Positions 1 to 12,792 of a DNA stretch of 64,000 nucleotides are shown in pieces. The notes below the pieces were generated by a model. The model did no database searches and had not been told where the DNA came from. It saw only the letters and a list, made by a program, of their open reading frames with translations. Both the position numbers and the translations under genes were made by a program. The stretch comes from Chryseobacterium gleum (GTDB taxonomy: Bacteria; Bacteroidota; Bacteroidia; Flavobacteriales_D; Crocinitomicaceae). The DNA lies in the NCBI GenBank assembly GCA_945897755.1, contig CAMDGH010000001.1:23671-87670 (forward strand), given 5' to 3'. How positions within the stretch are numbered: position 1 is the first letter of the stretch; each line of letters starts with the position of its first letter.

Positions 1-1
1 A

Positions 2-187
2 GGTTCGTCTATGCCGAACAAAACAAAAGTTGGTTCTATATCTTGGGATCAAATTAGAGCTATAGCTGAAGATAAAATGACTGATATGAACTGTTTTACA
101 GTTGATTCAGCAATGAAGATGGTTGCTGGAACGGCAAGAAGTATGGGTGTAACCGTTAAAGGTGGTCAAGCACCAGTAACTAAATAA
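2..187 (+). CDS. rplK: 50S ribosomal protein L11, C-terminal part (truncated by window start)
   Basis: Frame reads ...[52 protein letters not shown]..., L11 C-terminal signature, directly upstream of L1. Confidence 0.9.
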   Translation, partial: GSSMPNKTKVGSISWDQIRAIAEDKMTDMNCFTVDSAMKMVAGTARSMGVTVKGGQAPVTK

Positions 188-195
188 TCGCAGAC

Positions 196-891
196 ATGGG
201 AAGAGTATCTAAAAAGAGAAAAGAAGTTTTAGCTAAATATGATTTAGTGAAAACTTACACCTTAGTTGAAGCGTGTGATTTAGTGAAGGTGATAACTACA
301 GCAAAATTTGATGCTTCCGTTGACATTAGCGTTAGACTTGGTGTTGATCCAAGAAAAGCGAATCAAATGGTTAGGGGAACTGTTGCATTACCTCATGGTA
401 CTGGAAAGGATGTAAAAGTATTAGTACTTTGTACTCCTGATAAAGAAGCTGAGGCGATTGCTGCAGGTGCAGATTTCGTTGGGTTAGATGACTACATTGA
501 GAAAATCAAAGGTGGTTGGACTGATGTTGACGTTATTATTACGATGCCTTCTGTTATGGGTAAAGTTGGTGCGTTAGGAAGGATTCTAGGACCTAGAAGT
601 TTGATGCCTAACCCAAAAACAGGAACTGTGACTATGGAGGTTGGTAAAGCTGTATTAGAAGTTAAAGCTGGTAAGATTGATTTTAAAGTTGATAAGTATG
701 GTAATATTCATGCTGGTATTGGTAAGGCAAGTTTCGAAGGAGATAAATTGCGTGAAAATGCTGCTGAAATGATCAGTGCTTTAAATAAATTAAAACCATC
801 TGCAGCGAAAGGTACCTACATTAAAAGTGTATACCTAAGTTCTACTATGAGTCCAAGTATTCAAATTGACGCTAAATCTTTGTTAGCTTAA
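196..891 (+). CDS. rplA: 50S ribosomal protein L1
   Basis: Full-length L1 motifs ([19 protein letters not shown]), operon context. Confidence 0.98.
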   Translation: MGRVSKKRKEVLAKYDLVKTYTLVEACDLVKVITTAKFDASVDISVRLGVDPRKANQMVRGTVALPHGTGKDVKVLVLCTPDKEAEAIAAGADFVGLDDYIEKIKGGWTDVDVIITMPSVMGKVGALGRILGPRSLMPNPKTGTVTMEVGKAVLEVKAGKIDFKVDKYGNIHAGIGKASFEGDKLRENAAEMISALNKLKPSAAKGTYIKSVYLSSTMSPSIQIDAKSLLA

Positions 892-903
892 AAACTTAAG
901 AAA

Positions 904-1425
904 ATGACTAAAGAAGAAAAAGCTAAATACATTGATGATCTGACTGCTGAATTAGTAGATGCCCGTATTTTTTACTTGGCAGATACTTCAGAATTAACTG
1001 TTGATGTAATTAATAACCTTAGAAGAAAGTGTTTTCAATCAGATGTTAGATTGAAAGTAGTAAAAAACACATTATTGTCTAAGGCAATGGATCGTGTTGA
1101 GGGCATTGATTATGGACAGTTAAAAGATGTTTTGGCTGGTCCTACATCAATTTTATTTGCAGAAGTAGGTAATGTACCTGCAAAAATTATTCAAGAGTTT
1201 CGTAAAAAAAGCGCTAAACCTTTATTAAAGGGAGCATTTATTGAAGAAGCTATTTTTATTGGAGACAATCAATTAGAAGCATTATCTAATATTAAGAGTA
1301 AGAATGAGCTTATTGGTGACATTGTTGGTTTACTTCAAAGTCCTGCTAAGAACGTTATTTCTGCCCTTAAAGGTCAAGGTGGTAAAATTGTAGGTATCCT
1401 TAAAACGCTCGAAGAAAGAGCTTAA
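904..1425 (+). CDS. rplJ: 50S ribosomal protein L10
   Basis: L10 N-terminal motifs (LRRKCFQSDVRLKVVKNTLL), between L1 and L7/L12. Confidence 0.97.
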   Translation: MTKEEKAKYIDDLTAELVDARIFYLADTSELTVDVINNLRRKCFQSDVRLKVVKNTLLSKAMDRVEGIDYGQLKDVLAGPTSILFAEVGNVPAKIIQEFRKKSAKPLLKGAFIEEAIFIGDNQLEALSNIKSKNELIGDIVGLLQSPAKNVISALKGQGGKIVGILKTLEERA

Positions 1426-1462
1426 TTAATTTTATAAATAATAATTCAAAAACAAAAATAAC

Positions 1463-1837
1463 ATGGCTGATTTAAAGCAAATCGCGGAAACGCTTGTAAA
1501 CTTAACGGTTAAAGAAGTAAATGAACTTGCTGCTATCCTAAAAGACGAATATGGTATCGAACCTGCTGCAGCTGCTGCTGTAATGGTTGCTGGTGGTGGT
1601 GCTGGTGCTGAAGTTGCTGAAGAGAAAACTGAGTTTGATGTGATCTTAAAAGCGGGTGGTCCTAGCAAACTTGCAGTTGTTAAGTTAGTGAAAGAATTAA
1701 CTGGAAATGGTTTGAAAGAATCAAAAGATTTAGTTGATAATGTTCCTTCTGTATTGAAGGAAGGTATTGCTAAAGACGAAGCCGAAGCACTTAAGAAAGC
1801 TTTAGAAGAAGCTGGTGCTGAAGTTGAAATCAAGTAA
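1463..1837 (+). CDS. rplL: 50S ribosomal protein L7/L12
   Basis: Ala-rich hinge and [39 protein letters not shown] motif. Confidence 0.98.
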   Translation: MADLKQIAETLVNLTVKEVNELAAILKDEYGIEPAAAAAVMVAGGGAGAEVAEEKTEFDVILKAGGPSKLAVVKLVKELTGNGLKESKDLVDNVPSVLKEGIAKDEAEALKKALEEAGAEVEIK

Positions 1838-1859
1838 TTATTCTACTTTTATTATAGGT

Positions 1860-1886
1860 TAGGCACTGCTGAAAAGCATGTGCCTA
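1860..1886 (+). terminator. Stem-loop in the rplL-rpoB gap; candidate attenuator/partial terminator
   Basis: TAGGCAC(tGCTgaaaAGCat)GTGCCTA inverted repeat followed by a T-rich stretch, 8 nt after the rplL stop has cleared; classic attenuator position. Confidence 0.5.
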
Positions 1887-1944
1887 TTCCTATTTTTATA
1901 TTAAGTGCATAAGAGTACATTTTTTTTAATAAATTCTTTTATCC

Positions 1945-4900
1945 TTGGCAACATCAACAAATATATCGACAAGAATCAATTTTGCTTCAAGCAAAAATGC
2001 AATTGAATATCCTGATTTTCTAGATATTCAATTAAAATCCTTCCAAGAGTTTTTTCAATTAGAAACAACTCCTGAAAATAGAAATAGTGAAGGTCTATTT
2101 AAAGTTTTTTCTGAAAATTTCCCAATTACTGATACACGAAATCAGTTTGTACTTGAATTTTTAGATTATTTTATTGATCCTCCAAGGTATACTATCGAAG
2201 AGTGTATCGATAGAGGGTTAACTTATAGTGTGCCTCTTAAGGCTAAGCTAAAGTTATATTGTACTGATCCCGAACACGAAGATTTTGAAACTATAGTTCA
2301 AGATGTATATTTGGGAACGATACCTTATATGACACCAAAAGGTTCATTTGTGATTAACGGTGCTGAACGTGTTATCGTTTCTCAGTTACATAGATCTCCA
2401 GGTGTTTTCTTTGGACAAAGCCGTCATGCAAATGGTACTAAACTATACTCTGCAAGAGTAATTCCTTTTAAAGGTTCTTGGATTGAATTTGCGACTGATA
2501 TTAATAATGTCATGTATGCATATATTGATCGTAAGAAAAAACTTCCTGTAACCACTCTTTTTAGAGCGATTGGATATGAAACAGATAAGGATATCCTTGA
2601 GATTTTTGGTCTTGCGGATGAAATAAAGGTTTCTAAATCTGTTCTTAAAAAACTTGTTGGCAGAAAACTGGCTGCTCGTGTATTGAAAACTTGGATCGAA
2701 GATTTTGGTGATGAAGATACAGGAGAAGTCGTTTCTATTGAAAGAAATGAAGTGATCTTAGATCGTGATACTGTTATTGAAGATCATCATATTGATCTTA
2801 TTTTAGAAGCAGGTGTTAAAACAATTATCCTTCATAAAGAGGATGTTAATTCAGCTGAATTCACGATCATTTATAATACCTTACAAAAAGATATTTCCAA
2901 TTCTGAAAAAGAGGCGGTTGAACATATCTATAGACAATTGCGTAATGCTGAACCACCAGATTATGAGACCGCGAAGAATGTTTTTGAAAAGTTATTCTTT
3001 TCAGATACAAGATATGACTTAGGTGAGGTTGGTCGTTTTAGGTTAAATAAAAAGTTGCGTTTAGATGATTCTGAAGCTTCTCGTGTATTAACTAAAAATG
3101 ATATCATTTCTATCATCAAATATTTAATTGAATTAATTAATTCAAAAGCTGATGTTGATGATATTGACCACTTATCAAATCGTCGTGTTCGTACTGTAGG
3201 GGAACAATTATATTCTCAATTCGGTGTTGGTCTTGCTCGTATGGCAAGAACGATTAGAGAGAGAATGAATGTAAGGGATAATGAAGTTTTTACTCCTATT
3301 GATCTTATTAATGCTAAAACCTTATCTTCTGTTATTAATTCATTTTTTGGGACTAATCAATTGTCTCAATTTATGGATCAAACGAATCCCTTATCAGAAG
3401 TTACTCATAAACGACGTTTATCTGCACTAGGGCCAGGTGGATTATCTAGAGAAAGAGCTGGTTTCGAGGTTCGTGATGTTCATTATACACATTATGGTCG
3501 TTTATGTACCATTGAAACTCCGGAAGGACCTAATATTGGTTTAATTTCTTCTCTTTGTGTTTATGCTAAAGTGAATAAATTAGGTTTTATTGAAACTCCA
3601 TATCGTTCAGTTGATAAAGGTAGAGTGGTTGTTGAAAATGCTCCTGTATACTTAACTGCTGAAGAAGAGGATGCTAAAATGATTGCACAAGCGAATGTTG
3701 TTGTTGATGACAATGGTAACATTTCAAGTGAGTTTGTTAAAGCTAGGTACGAAGGTGATTTTCCTGTTGTTACTCCAAATGATATTCATTTAATTGATGT
3801 CGGTGCGAATCAAATTGCTTCTATTGCTGCCTCATCTATTCCTTTCTTGGAACATGATGATGCCAATCGTGCTTTGATGGGGTCCAATATGCAACGTCAA
3901 GCGGTTCCTTTATTAAAACCAAATTCACCAATTGTTGGAACAGGTATTGAACGATTAGTTGCCCGAGATTCTCGCGTATTAATTAATTCTGAAGGTTCTG
4001 GTGTTGTTGAATATGTTGATGCAAACGAAATCATAATTAAGTATGATTGGAATGAAGATGATAAGCTTGTTAGTTTTGATATAGAAACAAAACAATATTC
4101 ATTAACTAAATTTCAAAAAACGAATCAAAGTACTACAATCAATCTTAAGCCGATTGTCAAAAAAGGGGATCGTGTTGAAAAAGGTCAAGTGCTTTGTGAA
4201 GGATATGCAACTCAACAAGGAGAATTAGCTTTAGGTCAAAATCTTAAGGTTGCATTTATGCCTTGGAAAGGGTATAATTTTGAGGATGCTATTGTTATAT
4301 CTGAAAAAGTGGTTCGTGATGATATCTTCACTTCGATTCACATCGATGAGTATACCTTAGAAGTAAGAGAAACAAAACGCGGAATGGAAGAATTAACTTC
4401 TGATATTCCAAATGTGAGTGAAGAAGCTACTAAAGATTTAGATGAGAATGGTCTTATTCGTATCGGTGCTGAAATTAAAGAAGGAGATATTTTAATTGGT
4501 AAAATTACACCGAAAGGTGAAACTGATCCGTCTCCTGAAGAAAAATTACTTCGTGCAATTTTTGGTGATAAAGCGGGAGATGTTAAAGATGCATCTTTAA
4601 AAGCTGGACCATCTTTAAGAGGTGTTGTGATTGACAAAAAATTATTCTCACGATCTGTTAAGGATAGAAAGTCTAAATCGCAAGATAAACCAATATTAGA
4701 GTCTTTGGATTCTGATTATGAAAAAGATTTTTCTTCTTTAAAAGAGAGGTTAGTTGATAAATTAGTTCAAATTTTAGGGGAAACGAAAGCAAGTGGTGTT
4801 TTCAATAACTTTAAAGAAGAAATCATAAAAAAGGGAAGTAAATTCTCTCAAAAAGCTTTAATTGCGATTGATTATTCTATTGTTAATCCTACTAATTGGA

Positions 4901-5757
4901 CTTCCGAATCTGAAATTAATTCTCTTATTGGTCGTGTAATCCATAATTTTACGATTAAAGCAAACGATTTATTAGGTGCTTACAAACGTAAAAAATTCCA
5001 TATTTCTGTTGGTGATGAACTACCAGCTGGAATAGTAAAAATGGCAAAAGTTTATATCGCTAAAAAACGTAAGTTGAAAGTAGGTGATAAAATGGCTGGT
5101 CGTCACGGTAATAAAGGGATTGTTGCTAATATTGTTCGTGAGGAAGACATGCCTTTCTTAGCGGATGGTACTCCGGTAGATATCGTTTTAAATCCACTAG
5201 GCGTTCCTTCTCGTATGAATTTAGGTCAGATTTATGAAACTGTTCTAGGGTGGGCTGGTGAAAAACTAGGTGTTAAGTTTGCAACTCCTATTTTTGACGG
5301 AGCTACTCCAGATGAAATAAATGATTGGACTGATAAAGCAGGAGTACCAAGATCAGGTAAGACCTATTTATATGATGGTGGAACAGGAGATCGTTTTGAT
5401 CAAACTGCTACCGTGGGTGTGATTTACATGCTTAAATTATCACACATGGTTGATGATAAAATGCATGCACGTTCAATCGGACCATATTCATTAATTACTC
5501 AGCAACCATTAGGTGGTAAGGCTCAGTTTGGTGGTCAGCGTTTCGGTGAGATGGAAGTTTGGGCATTGGAAGCTTTTGGGGCTGCTAATATCCTTCAAGA
5601 AATCTTAACTGTCAAGTCTGATGATGTAATCGGAAGGGCTAAGGCATATGAAGCAATTGTTAAAGGGGACAATATTCCAGAACCTGGAATTCCAGAATCC
5701 TTTAATGTATTATTACATGAGCTAAGAGGTTTAGGTCTTAACATATCAATGGATTAA
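1945..5757 (+). CDS. rpoB: DNA-directed RNA polymerase subunit beta (TTG start)
   Basis: 1270 aa with RpoB motifs ([55 protein letters not shown]). Confidence 0.99.
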   Translation: MATSTNISTRINFASSKNAIEYPDFLDIQLKSFQEFFQLETTPENRNSEGLFKVFSENFPITDTRNQFVLEFLDYFIDPPRYTIEECIDRGLTYSVPLKAKLKLYCTDPEHEDFETIVQDVYLGTIPYMTPKGSFVINGAERVIVSQLHRSPGVFFGQSRHANGTKLYSARVIPFKGSWIEFATDINNVMYAYIDRKKKLPVTTLFRAIGYETDKDILEIFGLADEIKVSKSVLKKLVGRKLAARVLKTWIEDFGDEDTGEVVSIERNEVILDRDTVIEDHHIDLILEAGVKTIILHKEDVNSAEFTIIYNTLQKDISNSEKEAVEHIYRQLRNAEPPDYETAKNVFEKLFFSDTRYDLGEVGRFRLNKKLRLDDSEASRVLTKNDIISIIKYLIELINSKADVDDIDHLSNRRVRTVGEQLYSQFGVGLARMARTIRERMNVRDNEVFTPIDLINAKTLSSVINSFFGTNQLSQFMDQTNPLSEVTHKRRLSALGPGGLSRERAGFEVRDVHYTHYGRLCTIETPEGPNIGLISSLCVYAKVNKLGFIETPYRSVDKGRVVVENAPVYLTAEEEDAKMIAQANVVVDDNGNISSEFVKARYEGDFPVVTPNDIHLIDVGANQIASIAASSIPFLEHDDANRALMGSNMQRQAVPLLKPNSPIVGTGIERLVARDSRVLINSEGSGVVEYVDANEIIIKYDWNEDDKLVSFDIETKQYSLTKFQKTNQSTTINLKPIVKKGDRVEKGQVLCEGYATQQGELALGQNLKVAFMPWKGYNFEDAIVISEKVVRDDIFTSIHIDEYTLEVRETKRGMEELTSDIPNVSEEATKDLDENGLIRIGAEIKEGDILIGKITPKGETDPSPEEKLLRAIFGDKAGDVKDASLKAGPSLRGVVIDKKLFSRSVKDRKSKSQDKPILESLDSDYEKDFSSLKERLVDKLVQILGETKASGVFNNFKEEIIKKGSKFSQKALIAIDYSIVNPTNWTSESEINSLIGRVIHNFTIKANDLLGAYKRKKFHISVGDELPAGIVKMAKVYIAKKRKLKVGDKMAGRHGNKGIVANIVREEDMPFLADGTPVDIVLNPLGVPSRMNLGQIYETVLGWAGEKLGVKFATPIFDGATPDEINDWTDKAGVPRSGKTYLYDGGTGDRFDQTATVGVIYMLKLSHMVDDKMHARSIGPYSLITQQPLGGKAQFGGQRFGEMEVWALEAFGAANILQEILTVKSDDVIGRAKAYEAIVKGDNIPEPGIPESFNVLLHELRGLGLNISMD

Positions 5758-5792
5758 TTATCACGTTGTTGAATTTTAAAATAAGCAAGTAG

Positions 5793-8700
5793 ATGGCTTT
5801 TAGAAAAGAAACACCAAAAAAACAAAGTAGTTTTAGTAAAATCACAATATCATTGGCATCTCCAGAAGTAATTCTGGAGCAGTCAAGTGGTGAAGTATTA
5901 AAACCAGAGACAATTAATTATAGAACATATAAACCAGAAAGAGATGGTTTATTTTGTGAAAGAATTTTTGGTCCAGTTAAAGATTATGAATGCCATTGTG
6001 GTAAGTATAAACGTATTCGATATAAAGGAATCGTTTGTGACCGTTGTGGAGTTGAGGTAACAGAAAAGAAGGTGCGTCGTGAAAGAATGGGGCATATTTC
6101 TTTAGTTGTTCCAGTTGCACACATTTGGTATTTCCGTTCTTTACCTAACAAAATCGGTTATTTATTAGGACTTCCTACTAAAAAACTAGATCAGATTATT
6201 TATTACGAACGTTATGTTGTAATTCAAACAGGAACTGCTACTCATTTAGATGCTTCTCCTATTAAGAGATTAGATTTTTTAACGGAAGAGGAATACCTTG
6301 ATATTTTAGAATCTGATTCTGTATCTAAAGAAAATCATCATTTAGATGATTCAGATCCGAATAAATTTATTGCTAAAATGGGTGCTGAAGCACTTCATGA
6401 TTTGCTTAAAGGATTAAACCTAGATGAATTATCTTTTGGTCTTCGTCATAGTGCAAACACAGAAACTTCAGTTCAACGTAAAAATGAAGCATTAAAACGT
6501 TTACAAGTTGTTGAATCAATGCGTGAATCGCAAACGCGTATTTCGAACCGTCCTGAGTGGATGATTGTTAAAGTTGTGCCTGTTATTCCACCTGAATTGC
6601 GCCCATTGGTTCCTTTGGATGGTGGTCGTTTTGCTACTTCTGATTTAAATGACCTTTATCGTCGTGTTATTATTCGAAATAATCGTTTGAAACGTTTGAT
6701 CGAAATTAAAGCACCTGAAGTAATTTTAAGAAATGAAAAACGGATGTTACAAGAATCTGTAGATTCTTTATTCGATAATTCTAGAAAAGCAAGTGCGGTT
6801 AAAACTGAATCAAATCGACCTTTAAAATCATTATCTGATTCTTTAAAAGGCAAACAAGGACGTTTCCGTCAAAATTTATTAGGTAAACGTGTTGACTATT
6901 CTGCACGTTCTGTTATTGTTGTTGGTCCAGATTTGAAATTGCACGAATGTGGTCTTCCGAAAGACATGGCTGCTGAACTTTATAAACCATTCATTATCCG
7001 TAAAATGATAGAGCGTGGTATCGTAAAAACAGTTAAGTCTGCTAAAAAAATTGTTGATAAAAAAGACCCTGTTGTTTGGGATATTTTAGAAAGTATTTTA
7101 AAAGGTCACCCTGTATTATTAAATCGTGCTCCTACTCTTCACCGATTGGGTATTCAAGCTTTTCAACCTAAATTAATTGAAGGAAAAGCAATTCGATTAC
7201 ATCCTTTAGTTACGACTGCCTTCAATGCGGATTTTGATGGGGATCAAATGGCTGTTCACTTACCACTTGGTAATGCAGCTATTTTAGAAGCTCAATTGTT
7301 GATGCTTGCTTCTCATAATATTTTAAATCCTGCTAATGGTGCTCCAATTGCTGTACCTTCTCAAGACATGGTTCTTGGTTTGTATTATATTACGAAGCCA
7401 AGAACTTCAACTCCTGAAAGAAAAGTAAAAGGGGAAGGTGGTATTTTCTATTCTCCGGAAGAAGTGATTATCGCTTATAATGAAGGTAAATTAGAATTAC
7501 ATGCCCCGATCAAAGTTAAATCTTATGATTTAGATGCTTCGGGTCTTCCTGCTTTAATGATGATTGAAACTACGTGTGGTAGAGTCCTTTTTAATGAACA
7601 AGTTCCTCGTGAAGTTGGATTTATTAATGACATATTAACTAAGAAAGCACTTCGTGATATCATTGGACGCGTATTAAAAGTATCTGGTACTGCAAGGACC
7701 GCTCAATTTCTTGATGATATTAAAGAGTTAGGTTACAATATGGCTTTCAAAGGTGGATTATCATTCAATTTAGATGATATTATCATTCCTGCTGAAAAGT
7801 CGGTCTTGGTATCTAAGGCTGAAGCTGATGTTTTAGAGGTGATGAGTAACTACAATATTGGACTAATCACTAATAATGAACGTTATAACCAAATTATTGA
7901 TATTTGGACGCATACAAATTCTCGATTAACTGAAACACTAATGGATCAGTTGAAAAATGATAATCAGGGTTTCAACTCTATTTACATGATGTTCGATTCT
8001 GGTGCTCGTGGATCTAGAGAACAAATACGTCAGTTATCTGGAATGAGGGGATTAATGGCTAAACCACAAAAATCAGGTGCTTCTGCTCAGGAAATCATTG
8101 AAAATCCAATTTTAGCTAACTTTAAAGAAGGTTTGTCTATTCTTGAATACTTTATTTCTACACATGGTGCTCGAAAAGGACTTGCTGATACGGCATTAAA
8201 AACTGCAGATGCTGGTTATTTAACAAGGCGTTTGGTTGATGTATCTCAGGATGTGATTATTAATTCACAAGATTGCGGTACTCTTCGTGGTTTAGTTGCT
8301 ACTTCACTTAAGAAAAATGATGATATCGTTGAACCATTAATTGATCGTATTGTTGGTCGTACTTCGGTGCATAATATTTATAACCCAGATACGAATGAGT
8401 TAATAGCTAATTCGGGTGAATTAATTTCTGAATTTATTGGTGAAGCGATTGAAGCTGCTGGTATAGAGGAAGTTGAAATTAGATCTGTGTTAACATGCGA
8501 AATGAGAAGAGGTGTTTGTGCTAAATGTTATGGTATAAATCTTTCAAATCACAGGTTAGCTCAAGAAGGAGATACTGTTGGTGTTGTTGCTGCTCAGTCT
8601 ATTGGTGAACCAGGAACTCAGTTAACGCTTCGTACTTTCCACGTTGGTGGTACAGCATCTAATACAACTGACATCTCTGACATGAAAGCTAAAGCAAATG

Positions 8701-10085
8701 GTATTCTTGAAATCGACGAATTAAGAACGATTGATATTAAAACGAATGATGGTGTTAAGAAAATTGTTGTTGGTCGTGCTGCTGAATTAAAAATCACAGA
8801 TGAAAATACAGGTATCGTTATTATGACAGCGAATGTTCCTTATGGATCTGAATTGTTAATTGGTAATAATATTTCAATTAAGCGTGGTGATGTAATCTGT
8901 AAATGGGATCCATATAATGCTGTAATTGTTTCTGAAGTTTCTGGAAAAGTAGTTTATGATAATATTCATGAAGGAATAACTTACCGAGAGGAAATTGATG
9001 AACAAACAGGATACAAGGAAATTGTTATTATCGAATCACGTGATAAAAAGAAAAATCCTGCTATTCATATCATTAATCCTAAAACAAAAGAAGTTCTTCG
9101 CGAATATAGCTTACCTGTAGATGCGCATATTTCTGTAAATGAAGGTGATAAAGTTGAAGCAGGTGTTACCTTGGTTAAAATCCCGAGATTGTCTGGCAAG
9201 ACTGGAGATATCACTGGAGGACTTCCTAGAGTTACAGAGTTGTTTGAAGCTAGAAATCCTTCTAATCCTGCTGTTGTTTCTGAAATTGATGGTATCGCTA
9301 ATTATGGTACAAAAATTAAAAGAGGTAATAGAGAGGTTGTAATTACTTCAAAAACAGGAGAGGAAAGAAAATACTTAGTTCCACTTTCTAAACATATCTT
9401 AGTACAAGAAAATGATTTTGTTAGAGCAGGTCAACCATTATCTGATGGTGCGATAACTCCAAATGATATTCTTAATATTGAGGGTCCAACGAAGGTGCAA
9501 GAATACATTGTGAATGAGATTCAAGAGGTGTATCGTTTGCAAGGGGTTAAGATAAATGATAAGCATTTCGAAGTAATTGTTCGTCAAATGATGCTTAAAG
9601 TTGAAATAATTGATGGAGGCGATACTAAATTCTTAGAAGGTCAGTCAGTTCATAAAGCTGATTTTATGGAAGAAAATGATGCGCTTTTTGGAATGATCGT
9701 TATTGAAGATGCTGGAGATTCAGATGAGTTGAATGCGGGACAAATTATTTCTTCACGTAAACTAAGAGATGTTAATTCTCAACTGAAACGTGCAGATAAG
9801 AAAATTGTTCAAGCGAGAGAAGCAGTTCCTGCTACTTCGACTCCTTTGCTTCAAGGGATTACAAGGGCGTCTTTACAGACTCAATCGTTTATTTCGGCAG
9901 CTTCTTTTCAAGAAACGACAAAGGTGCTTAACGAAGCGGCTATTTCTGGAAAAGTAGATCATTTATTAGGACTAAAAGAAAATGTAATTGTTGGACATTT
10001 AATTCCTGCAGGGACTGGTACAAGAAGATTTCAAAATGTATTAGTTTCATCGAAGGAAACTTTAGCTGAATTACAAGAAAATTAA
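5793..10085 (+). CDS. rpoC: DNA-directed RNA polymerase subunit beta'
   Basis: 1430 aa with [12 protein letters not shown] catalytic motif and zinc-finger cysteines CHCGKYK...CDRCGVEV. Confidence 0.99.
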   Translation: MAFRKETPKKQSSFSKITISLASPEVILEQSSGEVLKPETINYRTYKPERDGLFCERIFGPVKDYECHCGKYKRIRYKGIVCDRCGVEVTEKKVRRERMGHISLVVPVAHIWYFRSLPNKIGYLLGLPTKKLDQIIYYERYVVIQTGTATHLDASPIKRLDFLTEEEYLDILESDSVSKENHHLDDSDPNKFIAKMGAEALHDLLKGLNLDELSFGLRHSANTETSVQRKNEALKRLQVVESMRESQTRISNRPEWMIVKVVPVIPPELRPLVPLDGGRFATSDLNDLYRRVIIRNNRLKRLIEIKAPEVILRNEKRMLQESVDSLFDNSRKASAVKTESNRPLKSLSDSLKGKQGRFRQNLLGKRVDYSARSVIVVGPDLKLHECGLPKDMAAELYKPFIIRKMIERGIVKTVKSAKKIVDKKDPVVWDILESILKGHPVLLNRAPTLHRLGIQAFQPKLIEGKAIRLHPLVTTAFNADFDGDQMAVHLPLGNAAILEAQLLMLASHNILNPANGAPIAVPSQDMVLGLYYITKPRTSTPERKVKGEGGIFYSPEEVIIAYNEGKLELHAPIKVKSYDLDASGLPALMMIETTCGRVLFNEQVPREVGFINDILTKKALRDIIGRVLKVSGTARTAQFLDDIKELGYNMAFKGGLSFNLDDIIIPAEKSVLVSKAEADVLEVMSNYNIGLITNNERYNQIIDIWTHTNSRLTETLMDQLKNDNQGFNSIYMMFDSGARGSREQIRQLSGMRGLMAKPQKSGASAQEIIENPILANFKEGLSILEYFISTHGARKGLADTALKTADAGYLTRRLVDVSQDVIINSQDCGTLRGLVATSLKKNDDIVEPLIDRIVGRTSVHNIYNPDTNELIANSGELISEFIGEAIEAAGIEEVEIRSVLTCEMRRGVCAKCYGINLSNHRLAQEGDTVGVVAAQSIGEPGTQLTLRTFHVGGTASNTTDISDMKAKANGILEIDELRTIDIKTNDGVKKIVVGRAAELKITDENTGIVIMTANVPYGSELLIGNNISIKRGDVICKWDPYNAVIVSEVSGKVVYDNIHEGITYREEIDEQTGYKEIVIIESRDKKKNPAIHIINPKTKEVLREYSLPVDAHISVNEGDKVEAGVTLVKIPRLSGKTGDITGGLPRVTELFEARNPSNPAVVSEIDGIANYGTKIKRGNREVVITSKTGEERKYLVPLSKHILVQENDFVRAGQPLSDGAITPNDILNIEGPTKVQEYIVNEIQEVYRLQGVKINDKHFEVIVRQMMLKVEIIDGGDTKFLEGQSVHKADFMEENDALFGMIVIEDAGDSDELNAGQIISSRKLRDVNSQLKRADKKIVQAREAVPATSTPLLQGITRASLQTQSFISAASFQETTKVLNEAAISGKVDHLLGLKENVIVGHLIPAGTGTRRFQNVLVSSKETLAELQEN

Positions 10086-10101
10086 TTTTTGTTTTTTATA
10101 G

Positions 10102-10126
10102 ATGGGGGTACATTTGTGTATCCCCA
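10102..10126 (+). terminator. Rho-independent terminator downstream of rpoC
   Basis: ATGGGGGTAC-atttgt-GTATCCCCAT stem followed by TTTTATTTT. Confidence 0.75.
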
Positions 10127-10144
10127 TTTTTATTTTAATTAATT

Positions 10145-10453
10145 ATGGAAGAAAATAATGAAAATCAAATTAGCATTGAGCTAAATGAAGAAATTGCAAC
10201 AGGAATTTATTCTAATTTAGCAATTATCACGCATTCTCAATCAGAATTTATAAGTGATTTTGTTCAGTTATTGCCTGGTATGCCAAAAGCGCAAGTGAAA
10301 TCTCGAATCATTATGACTCCCTTTAATGCAAAGCGATTGATGCGTGCATTGATGGATAATGTTCAGAAATATGAGCAATCATTTGGACTAATACATGAGG
10401 ATGATGTTCCAACACCGCCTATGAATTTTGGGACACCGAAAACACAAGCTTAA
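10145..10453 (+). CDS. DUF3467 family protein
   Basis: Small protein with Y(S)NLAIITHSQSEFISDFVQLLPG...RIIMTPFNAKRLMRAL, typical of DUF3467. Confidence 0.8.
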   Translation: MEENNENQISIELNEEIATGIYSNLAIITHSQSEFISDFVQLLPGMPKAQVKSRIIMTPFNAKRLMRALMDNVQKYEQSFGLIHEDDVPTPPMNFGTPKTQA

Positions 10454-10546
10454 CTTAGGTGATATAATAATCATTTCAAGTATATAGAATTTATTATTTG
10501 TTAAGAAGTATTTTTTTAATATGTGAAAATATTAGATTATCAATAC

Positions 10547-10554
10547 TACTTTTG
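10547..10554 (+). promoter_or_regulatory. Bacteroidota-type -7 element (TACTTTTG) upstream of the coiled-coil/zapA/rny genes
   Basis: Matches TAnnTTTG consensus, 15 nt before the ATG at 10569. Confidence 0.5.
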
Positions 10555-10568
10555 TAAAAAAAAAATAT

Positions 10569-10877
10569 ATGTCTGAAAAATCCACACAATTTATAAATGA
10601 TATTCGTTTAAAGTTTCAAACGATTCAAGAAACAATTTTAGATTTACGTTCTGAAAATCAACTTTTAAAAGTTGATAATTCACGTTTGTCTGAAGAATTA
10701 GAACTAAAAAGGAGTGCGTTTGATCAAGTAAATGCTGAGTTAATTGGTTTGAAATCTCAAAACAATGAATTGACTCTTTTGTTAACTCAAAAAGATGATT
10801 CTACGAATGAAAATGATCAATTGATAAATGAGTTAGTTAAAGAAATTGATGATTGTATTAGCCTTCTCAAAAATTAA
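10569..10877 (+). CDS. Small coiled-coil protein, ZapB-like candidate
   Basis: 102 aa, heptad-rich (IQETILDLRSENQLLKVDNSRLSEELELKRSAFDQVNAELIGLKSQNNELTLLL), 2 nt upstream of zapA. Confidence 0.6.
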   Translation: MSEKSTQFINDIRLKFQTIQETILDLRSENQLLKVDNSRLSEELELKRSAFDQVNAELIGLKSQNNELTLLLTQKDDSTNENDQLINELVKEIDDCISLLKN

Positions 10878-10879
10878 TT

Positions 10880-11167
10880 ATGAGTAAAATCCCCTTGAAG
10901 ATTGTAGTTGCTGGTAGAACCTATCCTTTAACAGTTAATGAAGGAGAAGAAAGTAAGATTTTGAAAGCAGCTGAAGACATTAATAGAGCAATTAAACTTT
11001 TGCAAGAAAATTATGCTGTTAAAGACATGCAAGATTTATTGGCAATGACTGCGCTTCAATTGGCAACGAAGTCTTCAAACCCAGGTCCAAATACCAGTCA
11101 GCAAGAAATTGATGAATTAGAAATCTCATTAGAGATTTTATTAGAGGACTTGAATAATATAAAATAA
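10880..11167 (+). CDS. zapA: Cell division protein ZapA
   Basis: ZapA-type N-terminal domain (KIVVAGRTYPLTVNEGEESKILKAAEDINRAI). Confidence 0.85.
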   Translation: MSKIPLKIVVAGRTYPLTVNEGEESKILKAAEDINRAIKLLQENYAVKDMQDLLAMTALQLATKSSNPGPNTSQQEIDELEISLEILLEDLNNIK

Positions 11168-11194
11168 CCATCCTTTTGGATTAAAATAATACAT

Positions 11195-12727
11195 ATGTAC
11201 ACAGTAATTGGTATATTAATAGGAACTATTGTAGGGGCTATTTTGTCTTTTCTTATACAAAGTTTTTTATTGAAAAAACGTGTTGAAAAAACATTGTTAG
11301 ATGCCGAACATGACGGAGAAGCAATTAAAAAAGATAAGATATTTCAAGCAAAGGAACGTTTTTTGAAATTAAAAGAAGAGCATGAGGAGGTAATCAAAGA
11401 CAGAGAACGAAAAACGCAATCAAACGAAGATAAAATTAAAGCTAAAGAAAAGGCCTTATCTCAAAAAACAGAAGAAGTTGCTAGAAAAGAAAAAGAACTT
11501 GATAAAACTCAATTGGATTTAGATCATAAAATCGCTACTGTTGAGGTAAAGCATCAAGAACTAGATAAAACCCAACAAAAAAGAGTTGCAGAACTTTCCC
11601 GAATAAGTGGTATGTCTGTTGAAGACGCTAAGAATCATATGATGGAAGCATTGGTTGATGAAGCTAGAACTGGTGCTATGGCTTTAATTAAAGAGGTTAC
11701 AGAAGAAGCTAAATTAAACGCTAATCGTGAGGCCAAAAAGATCGTTATTCAGACAATACAAAGGGTTGCAACTGAACAAGCGGTTGAAAATGCAGTATCT
11801 GTTTTTAATATCGAATCTGATGAAGTTAAAGGTCGTATTATTGGACGAGAGGGTAGAAATATTCGTGCAATTGAAGCGGCTACAGGGGTAGAAATTATTG
11901 TTGATGATACACCAGAAGCGATTATACTTTCTTGTTTTGACCCTGTACGTAGAGAAATTGCTAGACTTTCCTTACATCAATTGGTATCAGACGGAAGAAT
12001 TCATCCGGCACGTATTGAAGAAGTTGTTGCTAAAACAAAAAAATCACTCGAAGAAGAAATTGCAGAAACAGGTAGAAGAACTTGTATTGATTTAGGGATT
12101 CATGGGTTGCATCCAGAATTGACACGAATGGTTGGTAGAATGAAATACCGTTCATCTTATGGTCAAAACCTTTTACAACACTCCCGTGAAGTTGCAAATC
12201 TATGTGCTATCATGGCAGCTGAATTAGGGTTAAATGTTAAAATAGCGAAAAGAGCAGGTTTATTACATGATATTGGTAAAGTTCCTGATGAAGAACCAGA
12301 ATTACCACATGCAATTTTAGGAATGAAATTGGCTGAAAAATATGGGGAAAAGCCGGATGTTTGCAATGCAATTGGAGCTCACCACGATGAAATAGAAATG
12401 ACTACATTGATCTCACCTATTGTTCAGGTTTGTGATGCTGTTTCTGGCGCTCGTCCTGGCGCGAGAAGAGAGATTGTAGAGTCTTATATAAAAAGAATTA
12501 AGGAGTTAGAAAATCTTGCTCTTTCTTATGATGGTGTAACAAGTGCTTATGCAATCCAAGCAGGAAGGGAATTGAGGGTTTTAGTCGAAAGTGAAAAAGT
12601 AACTGATTTAAAAGCGGATGAATTATCATTTGCGATTTCACAACGAATTCAAACAGAAATGACTTATCCTGGCCAGGTGAAAGTAACTGTAATTCGTGAA
12701 AAAAGATCTGTTAATTATGCAAAATAA
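11195..12727 (+). CDS. rny: Ribonuclease Y
   Basis: N-terminal TM + coiled coil, KH domain ([15 protein letters not shown]), HD domain ([10 protein letters not shown]), C-terminal RNase Y motif. Confidence 0.97.
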   Translation: MYTVIGILIGTIVGAILSFLIQSFLLKKRVEKTLLDAEHDGEAIKKDKIFQAKERFLKLKEEHEEVIKDRERKTQSNEDKIKAKEKALSQKTEEVARKEKELDKTQLDLDHKIATVEVKHQELDKTQQKRVAELSRISGMSVEDAKNHMMEALVDEARTGAMALIKEVTEEAKLNANREAKKIVIQTIQRVATEQAVENAVSVFNIESDEVKGRIIGREGRNIRAIEAATGVEIIVDDTPEAIILSCFDPVRREIARLSLHQLVSDGRIHPARIEEVVAKTKKSLEEEIAETGRRTCIDLGIHGLHPELTRMVGRMKYRSSYGQNLLQHSREVANLCAIMAAELGLNVKIAKRAGLLHDIGKVPDEEPELPHAILGMKLAEKYGEKPDVCNAIGAHHDEIEMTTLISPIVQVCDAVSGARPGARREIVESYIKRIKELENLALSYDGVTSAYAIQAGRELRVLVESEKVTDLKADELSFAISQRIQTEMTYPGQVKVTVIREKRSVNYAK

Positions 12728-12747
12728 AAGCATTTAATTATCTATTT

Positions 12748-12779
12748 AAAAGAACTCTTTTTTTTAATTGAGTTCTTTT
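12748..12779 (+). terminator. Terminator downstream of rny
   Basis: AAAAGAACTC...GAGTTCTTTT stem with following T tract. Confidence 0.75.
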
Positions 12780-12792
12780 TTTTGCTCAATTT

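Noticed and set aside
1432-1833. 133-aa minus-strand ORF antisense to rplL
   Set aside because: Shadow ORF created by the Ala/Glu-rich codon pattern of rplL; low-complexity Ser/Ala protein with no family features
1945-1947. TTG start codon of rpoB (and of ftsW at 54129)
   Set aside because: Alternative start codons are ordinary; the N-terminal sequences fit the families
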